From a virus: 28,033 nt of DNA. Below the pieces are notes generated by a model. That model had not been told where the DNA came from, did no database searches, and saw only the letters and a program-made list of their open reading frames with translations. Below are positions 6,658 through 14,187 of the stretch, piece by piece. Location: the IMG/VR virus record IMGVR_UViG_3300042568_001099, positions 1-28,033 of that record; one strand, 5' to 3'. The first letter of the stretch is position 1, and each line of letters begins with the position of its first letter. The position numbers and the translations under genes were made by a program.

Positions 6658-6935
6658 CGATAATTATTCAGGACCGATTCAAGAACACCAATAGAATTTT
6701 TATCTTTAACCGTTTTATTCTTTTTGGATTTTAAAACGGATAATGCCTCTTGAAGTTCTTCTTTTTTAGACTTAACAGAACCTTTAAACTCAACAGTTTT
6801 TGTTGTTTCTAATTTAATTGTTGGTACATTGCGTAATTCTTTTTCATTAGTAAAAATAATCCGAACAACCTCTTTTGATTTGAAGTCGCTCCACGTTACT
6901 AACCATGTAATCAAATATACTAGTTCTTTATCCAT
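6654..6935 (-). CDS. Small basic protein of unknown function
   Basis: 93 residues from ATG at 6935: MDKELVYLITWLVTWSDF, then a beta-like stretch and a Lys-rich helical C-terminus (KSKKEELQEALSVLKSKKNK). The N-terminal hydrophobic segment is too short and Trp-rich to be a safe membrane helix. An in-frame TTG 15 nt further upstream exists, but it lies inside the TATCTTTG promoter box, so ATG at 6935 is the start. That box is exactly 4 nt upstream, implying a leaderless mRNA expressed by host RNA polymerase. No family is recognised. Confidence 0.7.
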   Translation of the reverse strand: MDKELVYLITWLVTWSDFKSKEVVRIIFTNEKELRNVPTIKLETTKTVEFKGSVKSKKEELQEALSVLKSKKNKTVKDKNSIGVLESVLNNYR

Positions 6936-6939
6936 AGTA

Positions 6940-6947
6940 CAAAGATA
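6940..6947 (-). promoter_or_regulatory. TATCTTTG -7 element, 4 nt before ATG
   Basis: Minus-strand TATCTTTG-tact-ATG, the same arrangement as at 1839, 1896, 2006 and 22731. The -33 region is weak. Confidence 0.55.
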
Positions 6948-6975
6948 CAAAATTAATTTGACTTTTTTAAACTAA

Positions 6976-7353
6976 TTATTTGTAAACGTCAAAAATCTCC
7001 GCAACACCTAATAAAATAAACGCCAACTCAAATTCACCAAATAATCCACAAATACAAGCGACAATTCTAATCCCTGATTTAATAAAACTAAATTTTTTAC
7101 TATTATCAATAAAGTCGCTACCAACATTTTTATTTGTTATTAGTTTTTTGTATTCCAAATATGGTTTTTCTGTATGAACTACTTTATGAAAATTATCAAG
7201 CCCAATTTTACCAATTTCAATATTTAAAATTTCTCTTTTCTTTTTAGGTTTATAATATTTTTTTTTACCATTTTTATGGTCAACATCTAAAATAGGTTTG
7301 TTAGGAGTTGTTTTTGGAGTTTTATCTTTCTCAATTTTAATTTCTTCAATCAT
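6976..7353 (-). CDS. Lys-rich protein with C-terminal membrane segment
   Basis: 125 residues. The first 45 are strongly basic and low-complexity (KKKYYKPKKKREIL), probably disordered or nucleic-acid binding. The last 30 (GIRIVACICGLFGEFELAFILLGVAEIF) form one or two hydrophobic helices. This gives a soluble basic domain on a C-terminal membrane anchor. No family is recognised. The leader on this strand (7354-7400) is purely AT-rich with a TATTTTTATT stretch, and the 8528 gene ends 47 nt upstream, so the gene may be co-transcribed with it. Confidence 0.7.
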   Translation of the reverse strand: MIEEIKIEKDKTPKTTPNKPILDVDHKNGKKKYYKPKKKREILNIEIGKIGLDNFHKVVHTEKPYLEYKKLITNKNVGSDFIDNSKKFSFIKSGIRIVACICGLFGEFELAFILLGVAEIFDVYK

Positions 7354-7400
7354 TTTATTAATTTTAAAATAAAAATAGTAATTAAAATTTAAATTGTCAA

Positions 7401-8528
7401 TTAAATATATTCATCAAACATTTCGTTTATATTTTTTTTAATATCAGACCAATCTGGATAATCAGGAGTTCTAAAATCTATACATTCAAAATCACCATCG
7501 TCGATTAGTTGTTTCATCAAAGTAGTATAACTACCAAAATAGTCTAAATATGAATCGGAATATGATTGACCTCTATTGTTTTCTAAAAATAAAGTGATGT
7601 TTCCAACAAAATCTCTAATTTTAATATAATTTAAGTATGTGGTTACTTTTTTACCATCCGATTTAGTAGTTTCTTTTGGTACTTCATCAATTTTTCCTTC
7701 AAAGTATTCATTTAAACCATCATATACTAATTCATATATTTCATTTTCATATGCAGAATTATAAGCGTTCCAATAAATATTTTTTAATTCTTGACCTAAC
7801 TCACTTAAATCAGTTTCACATAGTTCATCTATTGCTTCGGAATCTTTAATTAATTCATTTAAGTCTTCAGGTCCAATTCTAAAATAACCTTCAGTCCCCT
7901 GTTCTTCTGATAAACTTTCAAAAAAATCAGAATCATAATCTTCTAAAGATAATTCTTTATCTCCAATTTCTTTAAAAATAACATCTTTTAAATGGGCGGT
8001 ATTTTTTTCGTCTAAATCGTCAATAACATCAGATGGTTTTGTATCAACATCAAAATACCAATCGTGACCTAAACCATCTTCGCTAAATATTTGTTTTGCA
8101 ACATCTTCAGGAGAAACGTCACGACGGGAGGAAACACAGAAAAAAGAAGCTAAATCATCTCTATCATTACCTAAATATAAATAAAACCCATCAGGTCTAA
8201 TTTCAACATCACCTAAAACGTTGCTTGTAATATATTTAACGGTATTTTCATAGTTATATTCTAAACCATGTAGTAAATAATTGTTTTGAAACTCTTCAGG
8301 AACAGAATTATAGTCTAAATTAGCCATAATACCATTATCAACCAAATAATCAAACAATTCATTACTAAAATAACCAGAAGGAATCTCCCCTAAATCTATC
8401 TCTTCTAAAAGTCCATATTTTTTAACAAATTTAAAAAAAGTTATTATATTATTAAAATATGGTTGTAACTCATCCCACTCACCATCGTTGAATCTATTTA
8501 AAATCTCCGACGCTTTTTGATTACTCAT
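7401..8528 (-). CDS. Large acidic protein of unknown function
   Basis: 375 residues, very acidic (long Asp/Glu stretches such as NDRDDLASFF and DDLDEKNTAHLKD) with few basic residues, no signal peptide and no membrane helix. Composition is like a DNA-mimic or a soluble helical protein, but charge alone does not show function. Its ATG is 42 nt from the ATG of the divergent nuclease gene, and a perfect palindrome holding two opposed TATTTATA boxes lies between them, so the two genes are probably switched on together. Confidence 0.75.
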   Translation of the reverse strand: MSNQKASEILNRFNDGEWDELQPYFNNIITFFKFVKKYGLLEEIDLGEIPSGYFSNELFDYLVDNGIMANLDYNSVPEEFQNNYLLHGLEYNYENTVKYITSNVLGDVEIRPDGFYLYLGNDRDDLASFFCVSSRRDVSPEDVAKQIFSEDGLGHDWYFDVDTKPSDVIDDLDEKNTAHLKDVIFKEIGDKELSLEDYDSDFFESLSEEQGTEGYFRIGPEDLNELIKDSEAIDELCETDLSELGQELKNIYWNAYNSAYENEIYELVYDGLNEYFEGKIDEVPKETTKSDGKKVTTYLNYIKIRDFVGNITLFLENNRGQSYSDSYLDYFGSYTTLMKQLIDDGDFECIDFRTPDYPDWSDIKKNINEMFDEYI

Positions 8529-8542
8529 GTTTATATTGTTTG

Positions 8543-8570
8543 ATTTATAAATATCCGCATATTTATAAAT
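8543..8570. promoter_or_regulatory. Perfect palindrome with two divergent TATTTATA boxes
   Basis: ATTTATAAATAT (8543-8554), spacer CCGC, ATATTTATAAAT (8559-8570): two 12-bp arms without mismatch. The left box (8546-8553) points to the 8528 gene (17 nt to ATG), the right one (8560-8567) to the nuclease gene (3 nt to ATG). It could be a bidirectional late promoter or an operator for a dimeric regulator. Confidence 0.6.
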
Positions 8571-9164
8571 ATGAAAAGGTCACTTTTTTTAGTATTAATA
8601 AGTATCATATCATTATCATCGTTCGGCCAAAAACCACTTAGAGATAATGTTAAAGTTAAAACAGATATTTTTGAGGTTATGTACTCAGAAAAATTAGAAC
8701 AACCATTATGGGTTAAATATACCGTTCAGTGTCCTAACGGTACTGCAAATAGAACGGGAATGGATTTCTACATTAATGATTCAATCAAAACTTCAGATAA
8801 CAAAGATTATGAAAATAATGTTTACGATAAAGGCCACATGGCACCAGCTGCAGACTTCAATTGTACTCGTGAATTATTATACAAAACGTTTAGTTATTTA
8901 AACTGTTCATTACAACAACAAGATTTAAATAGAACAACTTGGAGACTATTGGAAGTCCATGAAAGAAATTTATCAAAAACCAATAGTGTTGTATTAGTTG
9001 AAATTAAATGTGTTTACAGTAAATCGTCAATTAAACTATTATCAGGTGCGACGGTACCTGACGCTTATTATAAAATAATTAAATACGGTAAAAAAGTTGA
9101 GAAGTATTATTTCAAAAACGAAAAGCCATCAACGACTGATTATACAAAATATATTATTAAATAA
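8571..9164 (+). CDS. Secreted DNA/RNA non-specific endonuclease
   Basis: 197 residues. A signal peptide (MKRSLFLVLISIISLSSFGQ) is followed by a beta-beta-alpha-metal nuclease domain of the NUC1/EndoG family. The catalytic motif is YDKGHMAPAADF (about residues 84-95), where DKGH replaces the usual DRGH and holds the general base His. The metal ligand Asn is expected in LNCSLQQQDLNRTTW. It should cut DNA and RNA after export, needing a divalent metal. The stop overlaps the ATG of the tagged 9164 gene (TAATG). A secreted nuclease cotranscribed with basic tagged proteins could scavenge or destroy DNA outside the cell, exclude other phages, or travel with particles. Confidence 0.88.
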   Translation: MKRSLFLVLISIISLSSFGQKPLRDNVKVKTDIFEVMYSEKLEQPLWVKYTVQCPNGTANRTGMDFYINDSIKTSDNKDYENNVYDKGHMAPAADFNCTRELLYKTFSYLNCSLQQQDLNRTTWRLLEVHERNLSKTNSVVLVEIKCVYSKSSIKLLSGATVPDAYYKIIKYGKKVEKYYFKNEKPSTTDYTKYIIK

Positions 9165-9517
9165 TGAAATTAATAATCACAGAATCTCAATACAAAAAAC
9201 TACTTAACGGTTTAACCACTTCTGAAAAAAACGAAAATGTTAATGAAGATTTAAGAAACTGGTTTAAAGAGAAATGGGTTGATGTAAGTAAAAAAGTTGA
9301 CGGAAAACATCCACCTTGTGGAAGAAAGGATGCTGACGGAAAATCATATCCAAAATGTCGCCCCTCAAAAAAAGTTTCATCTGAAACACCAAAGATTGCC
9401 TCATCATACGATAAAGATGAAAAAAAAGCAATGACTCAACAAAAAAGAAGAGCGGAAAAAAAAGACCCTAAAATAGGGAAAGGTAATAAACCAACAATGA
9501 CACGTTACGAAAAATGA
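9164..9517 (+). CDS. Tagged Lys-rich protein (DUF5872-like)
   Basis: 117 residues starting MKLIITESQYKKLL, the archetype of the shared tag. After a short linker comes EKWVDVSKKVDGKHPPCG and then a Lys/Pro-rich stretch with two Cys (GRKDADGKSYPKCRPSKKV). I recall this pattern from short phage and algal-virus proteins catalogued as DUF5872, from memory only. The rest is Lys-rich and disordered (DEKKAMTQQKRRAEKK), suited to binding packaged DNA. The gene is translationally coupled to the nuclease gene (TAATG) and to the next tagged gene (ATGA). An internal, DNA-associated virion protein is my best guess. Confidence 0.82.
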   Translation: MKLIITESQYKKLLNGLTTSEKNENVNEDLRNWFKEKWVDVSKKVDGKHPPCGRKDADGKSYPKCRPSKKVSSETPKIASSYDKDEKKAMTQQKRRAEKKDPKIGKGNKPTMTRYEK

Positions 9518-9891
9518 AATTCATAATCACAGAATCACAATATAATAAACTGTTTGACCTAAAAGAAATGGTTGATAGTTTTTATGGGTCAGTCGAGGAG
9601 ACTGACTTTAAAGTTACTGACTTATTAACTGAAGCCGAATACCAAGGACGTAAAGTTCAATTAGGTAAGATAATGCAAGGCGATGTAAAAAAATCTAAAG
9701 TTTACGTTAAAAACGACAAAGGTAATGTTGTTAAAGTAAACTTTGGGTTTGGCGGTAAATCCGCTAAAGGAAAAAGAATGGTAATAAAAAAGAATAACCC
9801 AGCAAGAAGAAAATCATTTAGAGCTCGTCATCATTGTGAGACACCAGGTCCAAGATGGAAAGCAAGATATTGGGCGTGTAAAACTTGGTAA
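9514..9891 (+). CDS. Tagged basic protein with RARH-C...RYW-C-W motif
   Basis: 125 residues starting MKFIITESQYNKLF, nearly the same tag as the neighbour. Residues 45-125 hold GDVKKSKVYVKNDKGNVVKVNFG and end in RKSFRARHHCETPG...ARYWACKTW. I recall the RARHxC...RYWxCxxW ending as a small conserved family common in tailed marine phages. The conserved Cys and His suggest a zinc knuckle. Two adjacent genes sharing a tag but with different bodies argue that the tag is a mobile module, not common descent of whole proteins. It ends before a perfect hairpin. Confidence 0.85.
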   Translation: MKFIITESQYNKLFDLKEMVDSFYGSVEETDFKVTDLLTEAEYQGRKVQLGKIMQGDVKKSKVYVKNDKGNVVKVNFGFGGKSAKGKRMVIKKNNPARRKSFRARHHCETPGPRWKARYWACKTW

Positions 9892-9921
9892 TCCTTTACC
9901 TCAAAAAACATTATAAAAAAT

Positions 9922-9951
9922 TTTGAGAGGGACATCAATGTCCCTCTCAAA
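9922..9951. terminator. Bidirectional hairpin between convergent genes
   Basis: TTTGAGAGGGACAT (9922-9935) and its exact complement ATGTCCCTCTCAAA (9938-9951) form a perfect 14-bp stem. A T-rich stretch follows on the minus side (9905-9921), so it terminates the 10407-9955 unit well and probably the nuclease operon too. Confidence 0.8.
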
Positions 9952-9954
9952 GTA

Positions 9955-10173
9955 TTACAACATATTTGTGTCTTCCTCTTCGTAACTTTCTATTGTGTTT
10001 TTAACGTATTCACGTATTTTGAACATACTAGATAAAAACTCCAATCTTAATTTATGGAATTCTTCATCTTTGATTTCTTCAAATCTACTATAATGCTCAA
10101 AACAATAATCAATTCCTTCTTCTCTCATTCGGTAATCAACCGATTTCCAATTTTCAAATTCTTCTTCAGTCAT
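9955..10173 (-). CDS. Small acidic phage protein
   Basis: 72 residues: MTEEEFENWKSVDYRMREEGIDYCFEHY..., ending in Glu-rich sequence. The pattern NWKSVDYRMREEG-IDYCF resembles a small uncharacterised protein that recurs in T4-like marine and Bacteroidota phages; that is recognition from memory, without a named function. It is entirely helical by appearance. It lies 12 nt behind the 10407 gene in one transcription unit and stops just before the perfect hairpin. Confidence 0.7.
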   Translation of the reverse strand: MTEEEFENWKSVDYRMREEGIDYCFEHYSRFEEIKDEEFHKLRLEFLSSMFKIREYVKNTIESYEEEDTNML

Positions 10174-10185
10174 ATTTTTAGTTTT

Positions 10186-10407
10186 TTACTTAATAATAAT
10201 CATATTTGTGCTTGTAATAGGTAGTCTCATCACAGGAATTGCAGAAATTGAATCAGTCTCTAATTTCTGCATAATTTCGTAAAATCCTAATTCAGAACAT
10301 CTTACAGTTGAAACATTGTCAAATACTTCTAAAACTTTTGAATCTTCTCTTGAACCTGATAATAAAACTACTCTTTTAATTGTAGTGTTGAATGTGAGTG
10401 TTTGCAT
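10186..10407 (-). CDS. Small protein of unknown function
   Basis: 73 residues: MQTLTFNTTIKRVVLLSGSRE, with a beta-strand-rich N-terminal half and a hydrophobic C-terminus (SAIPVMRLPITSTNMIIIK). Too short for a family call. It is the first gene of a two-gene unit driven by a clear host-type promoter (TTG-N20-TATATTTG, 10459-10489) with a 5' leader of about 45 nt, so early expression is likely. Confidence 0.65.
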   Translation of the reverse strand: MQTLTFNTTIKRVVLLSGSREDSKVLEVFDNVSTVRCSELGFYEIMQKLETDSISAIPVMRLPITSTNMIIIK

Positions 10408-10458
10408 ATTTTTTTATATTGTTTAAATAATGTGTTTTTTTATTCTATTTTTATATTA

Positions 10459-10489
10459 CAAATATATAAAAATTATTGGGGTAAAACAA
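10459..10489 (-). promoter_or_regulatory. Bacteroidota-type promoter TTG-N20-TATATTTG
   Basis: Minus strand: TTG at 10487-10489, 20 nt, TATATTTG at 10459-10466. It lies 51 nt before the ATG at 10407. Confidence 0.6.
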
Positions 10490-10500
10490 CAGTTTAAAAG

Positions 10501-10508
10501 TATTTAAC
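10501..10508 (+). promoter_or_regulatory. TATTTAAC box, 3 nt before ATG
   Basis: AAAGTATTTAAC-aat-ATG. A variant of the class-B box with the usual upstream AAAG and the usual short spacing. Confidence 0.35.
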
Positions 10509-10511
10509 AAT

Positions 10512-10904
10512 ATGGACATTAAAATAAATAAGGATAAATTTAAAAAACTACTGTTCAAGTACTTGGATTCACAGGATGAATTAAAATATGCTAATGAGCA
10601 TAGAACAGGTTATGGTAATAGTGTTAGAGAGTTTTTTTACGAATACCCTAACGATGGTGAGGATATGGATATGGATTCTGACTATGAATTTGTATTTACC
10701 TATTTTGGAACCTCAGAAGATTATGAAGAATATCATAACATTACGACCCCTTATGTGTTATCAACATACCCTTTAATTCAGATAGATACTTATCTCTACC
10801 AAAAAATAGTTGATTTGTTTGGTGATTTATACGCACCTCAATTAGTTCTTGAGTGGTTAAACAAACGTTATGATTTAAACGCGGTTAGTATTGCTGAAAA
10901 TTAA
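10512..10904 (+). CDS. Acidic protein with variant N-terminal tag
   Basis: 130 residues starting MDIKINKDKFKKLLFKYL, which keeps the hydrophobic/Lys pattern and the F-x-x-L of the shared tag but lacks the Glu. The body is very acidic (NDGEDMDMDSDYEF, TSEDYEEYH) and ends in an amphipathic helix (LVLEWLNKRYDLNAVS). No family is recognised. It is followed, 28 nt on, by the 10933 gene with its own box, and the two plus 11423 may be read together. Confidence 0.75.
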   Translation: MDIKINKDKFKKLLFKYLDSQDELKYANEHRTGYGNSVREFFYEYPNDGEDMDMDSDYEFVFTYFGTSEDYEEYHNITTPYVLSTYPLIQIDTYLYQKIVDLFGDLYAPQLVLEWLNKRYDLNAVSIAEN

Positions 10905-10920
10905 TTTTATTATATTATTA

Positions 10921-10928
10921 TATTTATA
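10921..10928 (+). promoter_or_regulatory. TATTTATA box, 4 nt before ATG
   Basis: TATTTATA-aaat-ATG, in the 28-nt gap between two co-directional genes. Confidence 0.5.
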
Positions 10929-10932
10929 AAAT

Positions 10933-11421
10933 ATGGAAAAGTCAAAATTAGAAAACATTGGTAATAAACAATTATTTTACTTACTTAAAAGTTTTATATC
11001 AAAATCTAATGATTCAACACCTGATATGGAAGATTATGATTTATCAAATAATTGTGACCACGCAGCAAAAATTGTTGGGCTGGATTTAAATTTTCCAATT
11101 GACGAAAATTATATTGTCGCAACATTACACCTAAATACAAATTATGATTTTTCAACACAAAAGCCAAATGGTGAAATTAAAAGACCGTCAGTTGGTGTCT
11201 ATAAGTTTGAAATTTCTGAAGATAGAACGGAGCATGTTAAAAGAACATATCGCCATGAAATGAGTTCTTATGATGCAAACTTAGTTATTCCAACAAGTAG
11301 AATGGCTGAAGGTGAAGGGGTATTTGATTATTACGATGGTGATATGATTGATGAAGATTATTACGATGGTGAAACAACAGATGTTAGTTATGACTATAGT
11401 TCAGTAAGAAAAATTAGTTAA
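10933..11421 (+). CDS. Protein of unknown function with Asp/Tyr-rich C-terminal repeat
   Basis: 162 residues, no recognised family. The N-terminal 120 residues look like a beta-rich domain (YIVATLHLNTNYDFSTQ, VGVYKFEISEDRTE). The last 40 residues are Asp/Tyr-rich and hold a short duplication: DYYDG and DEDYYDG encoded by a 17-bp direct repeat at 11326-11342 and 11356-11372, 30 bp apart. The tail may bind calcium or be disordered. One base separates its stop from the ATG of the zinc-finger gene, so the two are co-translated. Confidence 0.75.
   Translation: MEKSKLENIGNKQLFYLLKSFISKSNDSTPDMEDYDLSNNCDHAAKIVGLDLNFPIDENYIVATLHLNTNYDFSTQKPNGEIKRPSVGVYKFEISEDRTEHVKRTYRHEMSSYDANLVIPTSRMAEGEGVFDYYDGDMIDEDYYDGETTDVSYDYSSVRKIS
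11326..11372 (+). repeat. 17-bp direct repeat, 30-bp period, within a CDS
   Basis: GATTATTACGATGGTGA occurs at 11326-11342 and again at 11356-11372, in frame, giving the DYYDG duplication. Two copies only. Confidence 0.7.
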
Positions 11422-11422
11422 A

Positions 11423-12271
11423 ATGAAAAAAGAACAATTACTATCATTAGTTAAAAAATTATCAATACAATATAAAAATGGTTTACATCCTGGTAATGTA
11501 TTAGGTACATTAAGAGAGAATAAGTTTATTACAGAATTATTTGGTGATAGGATTTCTGGTGAAGATTTAGCGTATATGTGTTTTCTTATACCTCAAGAAA
11601 AAAAAGGTAGAGATATTAACGTTGCTTATGATATTATGAAATCCAATTTATTTGCGGTATCAATTGCAACTATATTAGAACATGACCCAAATGTTGAGTG
11701 TCCTTCCTGTGACGGTGCTGGCCAAAATGGTTGTGAAGATTGTATGGGAGATTCGTATTTAAGTTGCGATTTGTGTGATGGTTCAGGTGAAGTTACGTGT
11801 ATTGATTGTGAAGGTTCAGGGGAAGATTCGGAAGGTAAAGATTGTGGTGAGTGTCAAGGTGGCGGACAAGTGTATTGTGATGAATGTGGTGGTGATGGGA
11901 ATATTGAATGTAACTCATGTGATTCCACTGGTAGTGTTGATTGTTATAATTGTGATGGTAATGGTGATATTGCAACTAACGATTCACTTAAATTAGAATA
12001 TTTCTTTGTATTATCTTGGAATAGTAAATTTAGAGATTTGTTTGAAACTATGGAACAACCTAAAGTAATTAATAACGAAACCTATCTTAAATTAATAGAT
12101 AACTCTCAATCATTAGTATTCTTTAATAAAGAATGGGTTGATGAGTTTGATGACCATGGTCTTCTTGATTTGGAAGATAATACAACAGTATTTATTACTG
12201 TAGATTTAAAACCAATTATTGATTTACAGAATTTTTCAGGTGCGTTAAGGGTTATAAATCTTTATGTTTAA
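11423..12271 (+). CDS. DnaJ-type zinc-finger protein without J domain
   Basis: 282 residues. Residues 93-177 hold eight CxxC units, many as CxxCxGxG: CPSCDGAG (93), CEDC (104), CDLCDGSG (115), CIDCEGSG (126), CGECQGGG (141), CDECGGDG (152), CNSC (163), CYNCDGNG (174). DnaJ has four such units binding two zincs, so this array could bind four. There is no HPD-containing J domain: residues 1-90 are helical, and the C-terminal 100 residues are a mixed domain. It might bind unfolded virion proteins or act as a disulfide-type chaperone. It is coupled to the 10933 gene and overlaps the convergent 12252 gene by 20 bp. Confidence 0.85.
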   Translation: MKKEQLLSLVKKLSIQYKNGLHPGNVLGTLRENKFITELFGDRISGEDLAYMCFLIPQEKKGRDINVAYDIMKSNLFAVSIATILEHDPNVECPSCDGAGQNGCEDCMGDSYLSCDLCDGSGEVTCIDCEGSGEDSEGKDCGECQGGGQVYCDECGGDGNIECNSCDSTGSVDCYNCDGNGDIATNDSLKLEYFFVLSWNSKFRDLFETMEQPKVINNETYLKLIDNSQSLVFFNKEWVDEFDDHGLLDLEDNTTVFITVDLKPIIDLQNFSGALRVINLYV

Positions 12272-12752
12272 CTAAATTTCTAAATCTTTCTAAATTACTT
12301 AATATCAGATTATAAACTTTTGGTAAATAAAAGTGTTTATACCAAGTTAATAAATCTTCAATACCATCAAATTCTATTCGGCTTCTTAATTCGATATAAA
12401 AATCCTCATCAATCGTAAACCCGTTGATTTTATATTCTGTCGATTCAACGGGTGTAATGTTATTACCATCCCAAAATGGTGTCGCCATGGTTAACATTTT
12501 TTCATCGTCAGGTCCTTTATACTCCCAAGAAAATATACCATCCCAATTACTAACACTTATCTCACAATCTTTATAAACAGTAGGTAATAAATTATCTCTA
12601 TTCAAATCAAAAAGTAACATATTTGCGGTTTCATAATTAATAGGGTAATTTGCAATCCTAACTAATTCATATTTTGGTAACCCCAATATATTAGATGCGT
12701 TAGTTAAACCCAAATTTTCTATTAATTTGTATATTTTTTTTTCTTTACTCAT
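12252..12752 (-). CDS. Protein of unknown function with possible N-terminal HTH-like segment
   Basis: 166 residues. Residues 10-35 (NLGLTNASNILGLPKYELVRI) have the spacing of a helix-turn-helix, but the evidence is weak. The remainder is Trp/Asp-rich with beta character (SNWDGIFSWEYKGPDDEKM) and ends in helices. It overlaps the upstream 13479 gene by 8 bp (ATGAGTAA) and is therefore translationally coupled to it. Its 3' end overlaps the convergent zinc-finger gene by 20 bp. Confidence 0.75.
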   Translation of the reverse strand: MSKEKKIYKLIENLGLTNASNILGLPKYELVRIANYPINYETANMLLFDLNRDNLLPTVYKDCEISVSNWDGIFSWEYKGPDDEKMLTMATPFWDGNNITPVESTEYKINGFTIDEDFYIELRSRIEFDGIEDLLTWYKHFYLPKVYNLILSNLERFRNLVKHKDL

Positions 12753-13479
12753 AATTAACTTTAAAACTTAAATCCACATCAATACATATTTGCGGTAACA
12801 TTTGTTCAATAGTATTCATAACATTTTCTTGAACATCGTCCCAACACCAACTAGGTAAATCATCTTCACCATGACCTCTTTCCCATTCGTCAGTTTCTTC
12901 AAACCCAACTAAGATTCTATTTACGTTAATATATACAGTACCAGTATATAAAGTATCTTGTTCACATAAACTAAGTTCACGTTCATTTGGTTTCCATAAT
13001 TCAACATTTTTCACCACGTACTCAACGTGCCAATCAACCATATCATCATTATCAGTATAAGGCATTGTGTATGACCCTTGATGTGTAGGTTTATCGCTAA
13101 TCAACTTAGTTATAATACTTTTAAATCTATCAACCGAGTTTGTTTGTTCTTGGATTGACTCTTTATCAAACTCAATATAAACCTCACCGTAATTATACCC
13201 TAAACTACTAAGAGATTGTTCTATTACAATTTTTAATAGTTTCTTTAATCTACCTAAACGACCATCTTTAACATCAACTTTGACTTTAGCAACTATTGTA
13301 TTAAAACTAATAGGTTCATACTCACCTCTCCGATTCCACATATTGTTTGGGTACCCACTAATGTCAATCACAAATTTAGGTAATTCAAAATTGTGTTGAG
13401 ATTTAAACCTATCAATAAATTTAGGTAATATTTGTTTTACCACCTTCTCAACCTCAGAGATATACAAATTTTTTTTCAT
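12745..13479 (-). CDS. Protein of unknown function with tag-like N-terminus
   Basis: 244 residues starting MKKNLYISEVEKVVKQIL. The I-S-E followed by an amphipathic helix resembles the shared tag in its degenerate form. The body alternates beta-strands and acidic loops (KVDVKDGRLGRLKKLLKIVIEQSL, SLGYNYGEVYIEFD) and looks like a repeat of two similar alpha/beta units, each ending in a helix and an acidic strand, but I cannot prove duplication by eye. No family is recognised. TATTTATA is 6 nt before the ATG. Confidence 0.75.
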   Translation of the reverse strand: MKKNLYISEVEKVVKQILPKFIDRFKSQHNFELPKFVIDISGYPNNMWNRRGEYEPISFNTIVAKVKVDVKDGRLGRLKKLLKIVIEQSLSSLGYNYGEVYIEFDKESIQEQTNSVDRFKSIITKLISDKPTHQGSYTMPYTDNDDMVDWHVEYVVKNVELWKPNERELSLCEQDTLYTGTVYINVNRILVGFEETDEWERGHGEDDLPSWCWDDVQENVMNTIEQMLPQICIDVDLSFKVNYE

Positions 13480-13485
13480 CTATAA

Positions 13486-13493
13486 TATAAATA
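13486..13493 (-). promoter_or_regulatory. TATTTATA box, 6 nt before ATG
   Basis: Minus-strand class-B box of the 13479-12252 pair, opposite the plus-strand box at 13555-13562 in the same intergenic region. Confidence 0.45.
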
Positions 13494-13554
13494 TATCCCA
13501 TAATAGTTTATATTATTATTTAACTTCAAAACCGCAGATTAAATGTTAACCTCA

Positions 13555-13562
13555 TATTTATT
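13555..13562 (+). promoter_or_regulatory. TATTTATT box, 28 nt before ATG
   Basis: Plus-strand class-B box upstream of the YkuD-like gene. Spacing is longer than for most, so support is weaker. Confidence 0.3.
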
Positions 13563-13590
13563 TAATAAATAAACAATTAAAAATTAAATT

Positions 13591-14187
13591 ATGTCTTACA
13601 AAAGAGAGCAAATTGAATCGGCGGTTAAAAGTAAAGGTCACGTATGGTTTGAGGATGCAAACAACAAAGGTTTTGATGTGAACATTGTGGGAGTTAGAAA
13701 TGATTCTACAGGTGATAAAGTTACCAATGTATTTGATGATTATATTACATTATCATACAAAGAAAATGGTGAATGGAAATTCCATATTTGGCCAGCAACT
13801 ACTGACCCAGGTAAAAAAGGTGTTATGGAATATCATAACGCTGCGGGTGTTGCTCGTTTAGTTGAGGGCCAATATCGTGGTTCCCACACTATTAGATTAC
13901 ACCAAGGTAAATATGAAGCGTTAGGTCAAGCAAAGAATGTTAAGGTTTATCGTGATGCAAATCGTGATATGAAATATGATGAAACAAAAATAACTGAAGG
14001 TGTTTACGGTATTAATATTCATAAAGCGGGTGCTGACTCAACTTACGTAGAGAATTGGTCTGAAGGTTGTCAAGTATTTAAGAAAGCTGCGGATTTTGAG
14101 GAATTCATGTCAATCTGTAGAAAGTCTAAAAACATCCATGGTAACTCATTCAGTTATACTTTAATCGGAAGTAACGATATTAAATAA
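13591..14187 (+). CDS. YkuD/L,D-transpeptidase-like protein, possible cell-wall enzyme
   Basis: 198 residues. The C-terminal part reads GVYGINIHKAG...WSEGCQVFKKAADFEEFM, matching the H-x(n)-S-x-G-C core of YkuD-type L,D-transpeptidases (here INIHKA and WSEGCQVF, catalytic Cys about residue 159). The N-terminal part carries HIWPATTDPGKKGVMEYHNA. Similar proteins in phages are annotated as peptidoglycan-acting or structural. It has no signal peptide, so if it acts on the wall it needs a holin or delivery with the virion. Its stop overlaps the next ATG (TAATG). Fold assignment is fairly good, catalytic activity less sure. Confidence 0.78.
   Translation: MSYKREQIESAVKSKGHVWFEDANNKGFDVNIVGVRNDSTGDKVTNVFDDYITLSYKENGEWKFHIWPATTDPGKKGVMEYHNAAGVARLVEGQYRGSHTIRLHQGKYEALGQAKNVKVYRDANRDMKYDETKITEGVYGINIHKAGADSTYVENWSEGCQVFKKAADFEEFMSICRKSKNIHGNSFSYTLIGSNDIK

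Noticed and set aside
6936-6950. TTG start 5 codons before ATG 6935
   Set aside because: The codons lie in the TATCTTTG promoter box that would drive the gene.
11793-11975. His/Tyr-rich minus-strand frame
   Set aside because: It is the mirror of the CxxC repeats of the zinc-finger gene; composition is a by-product of that repeat.
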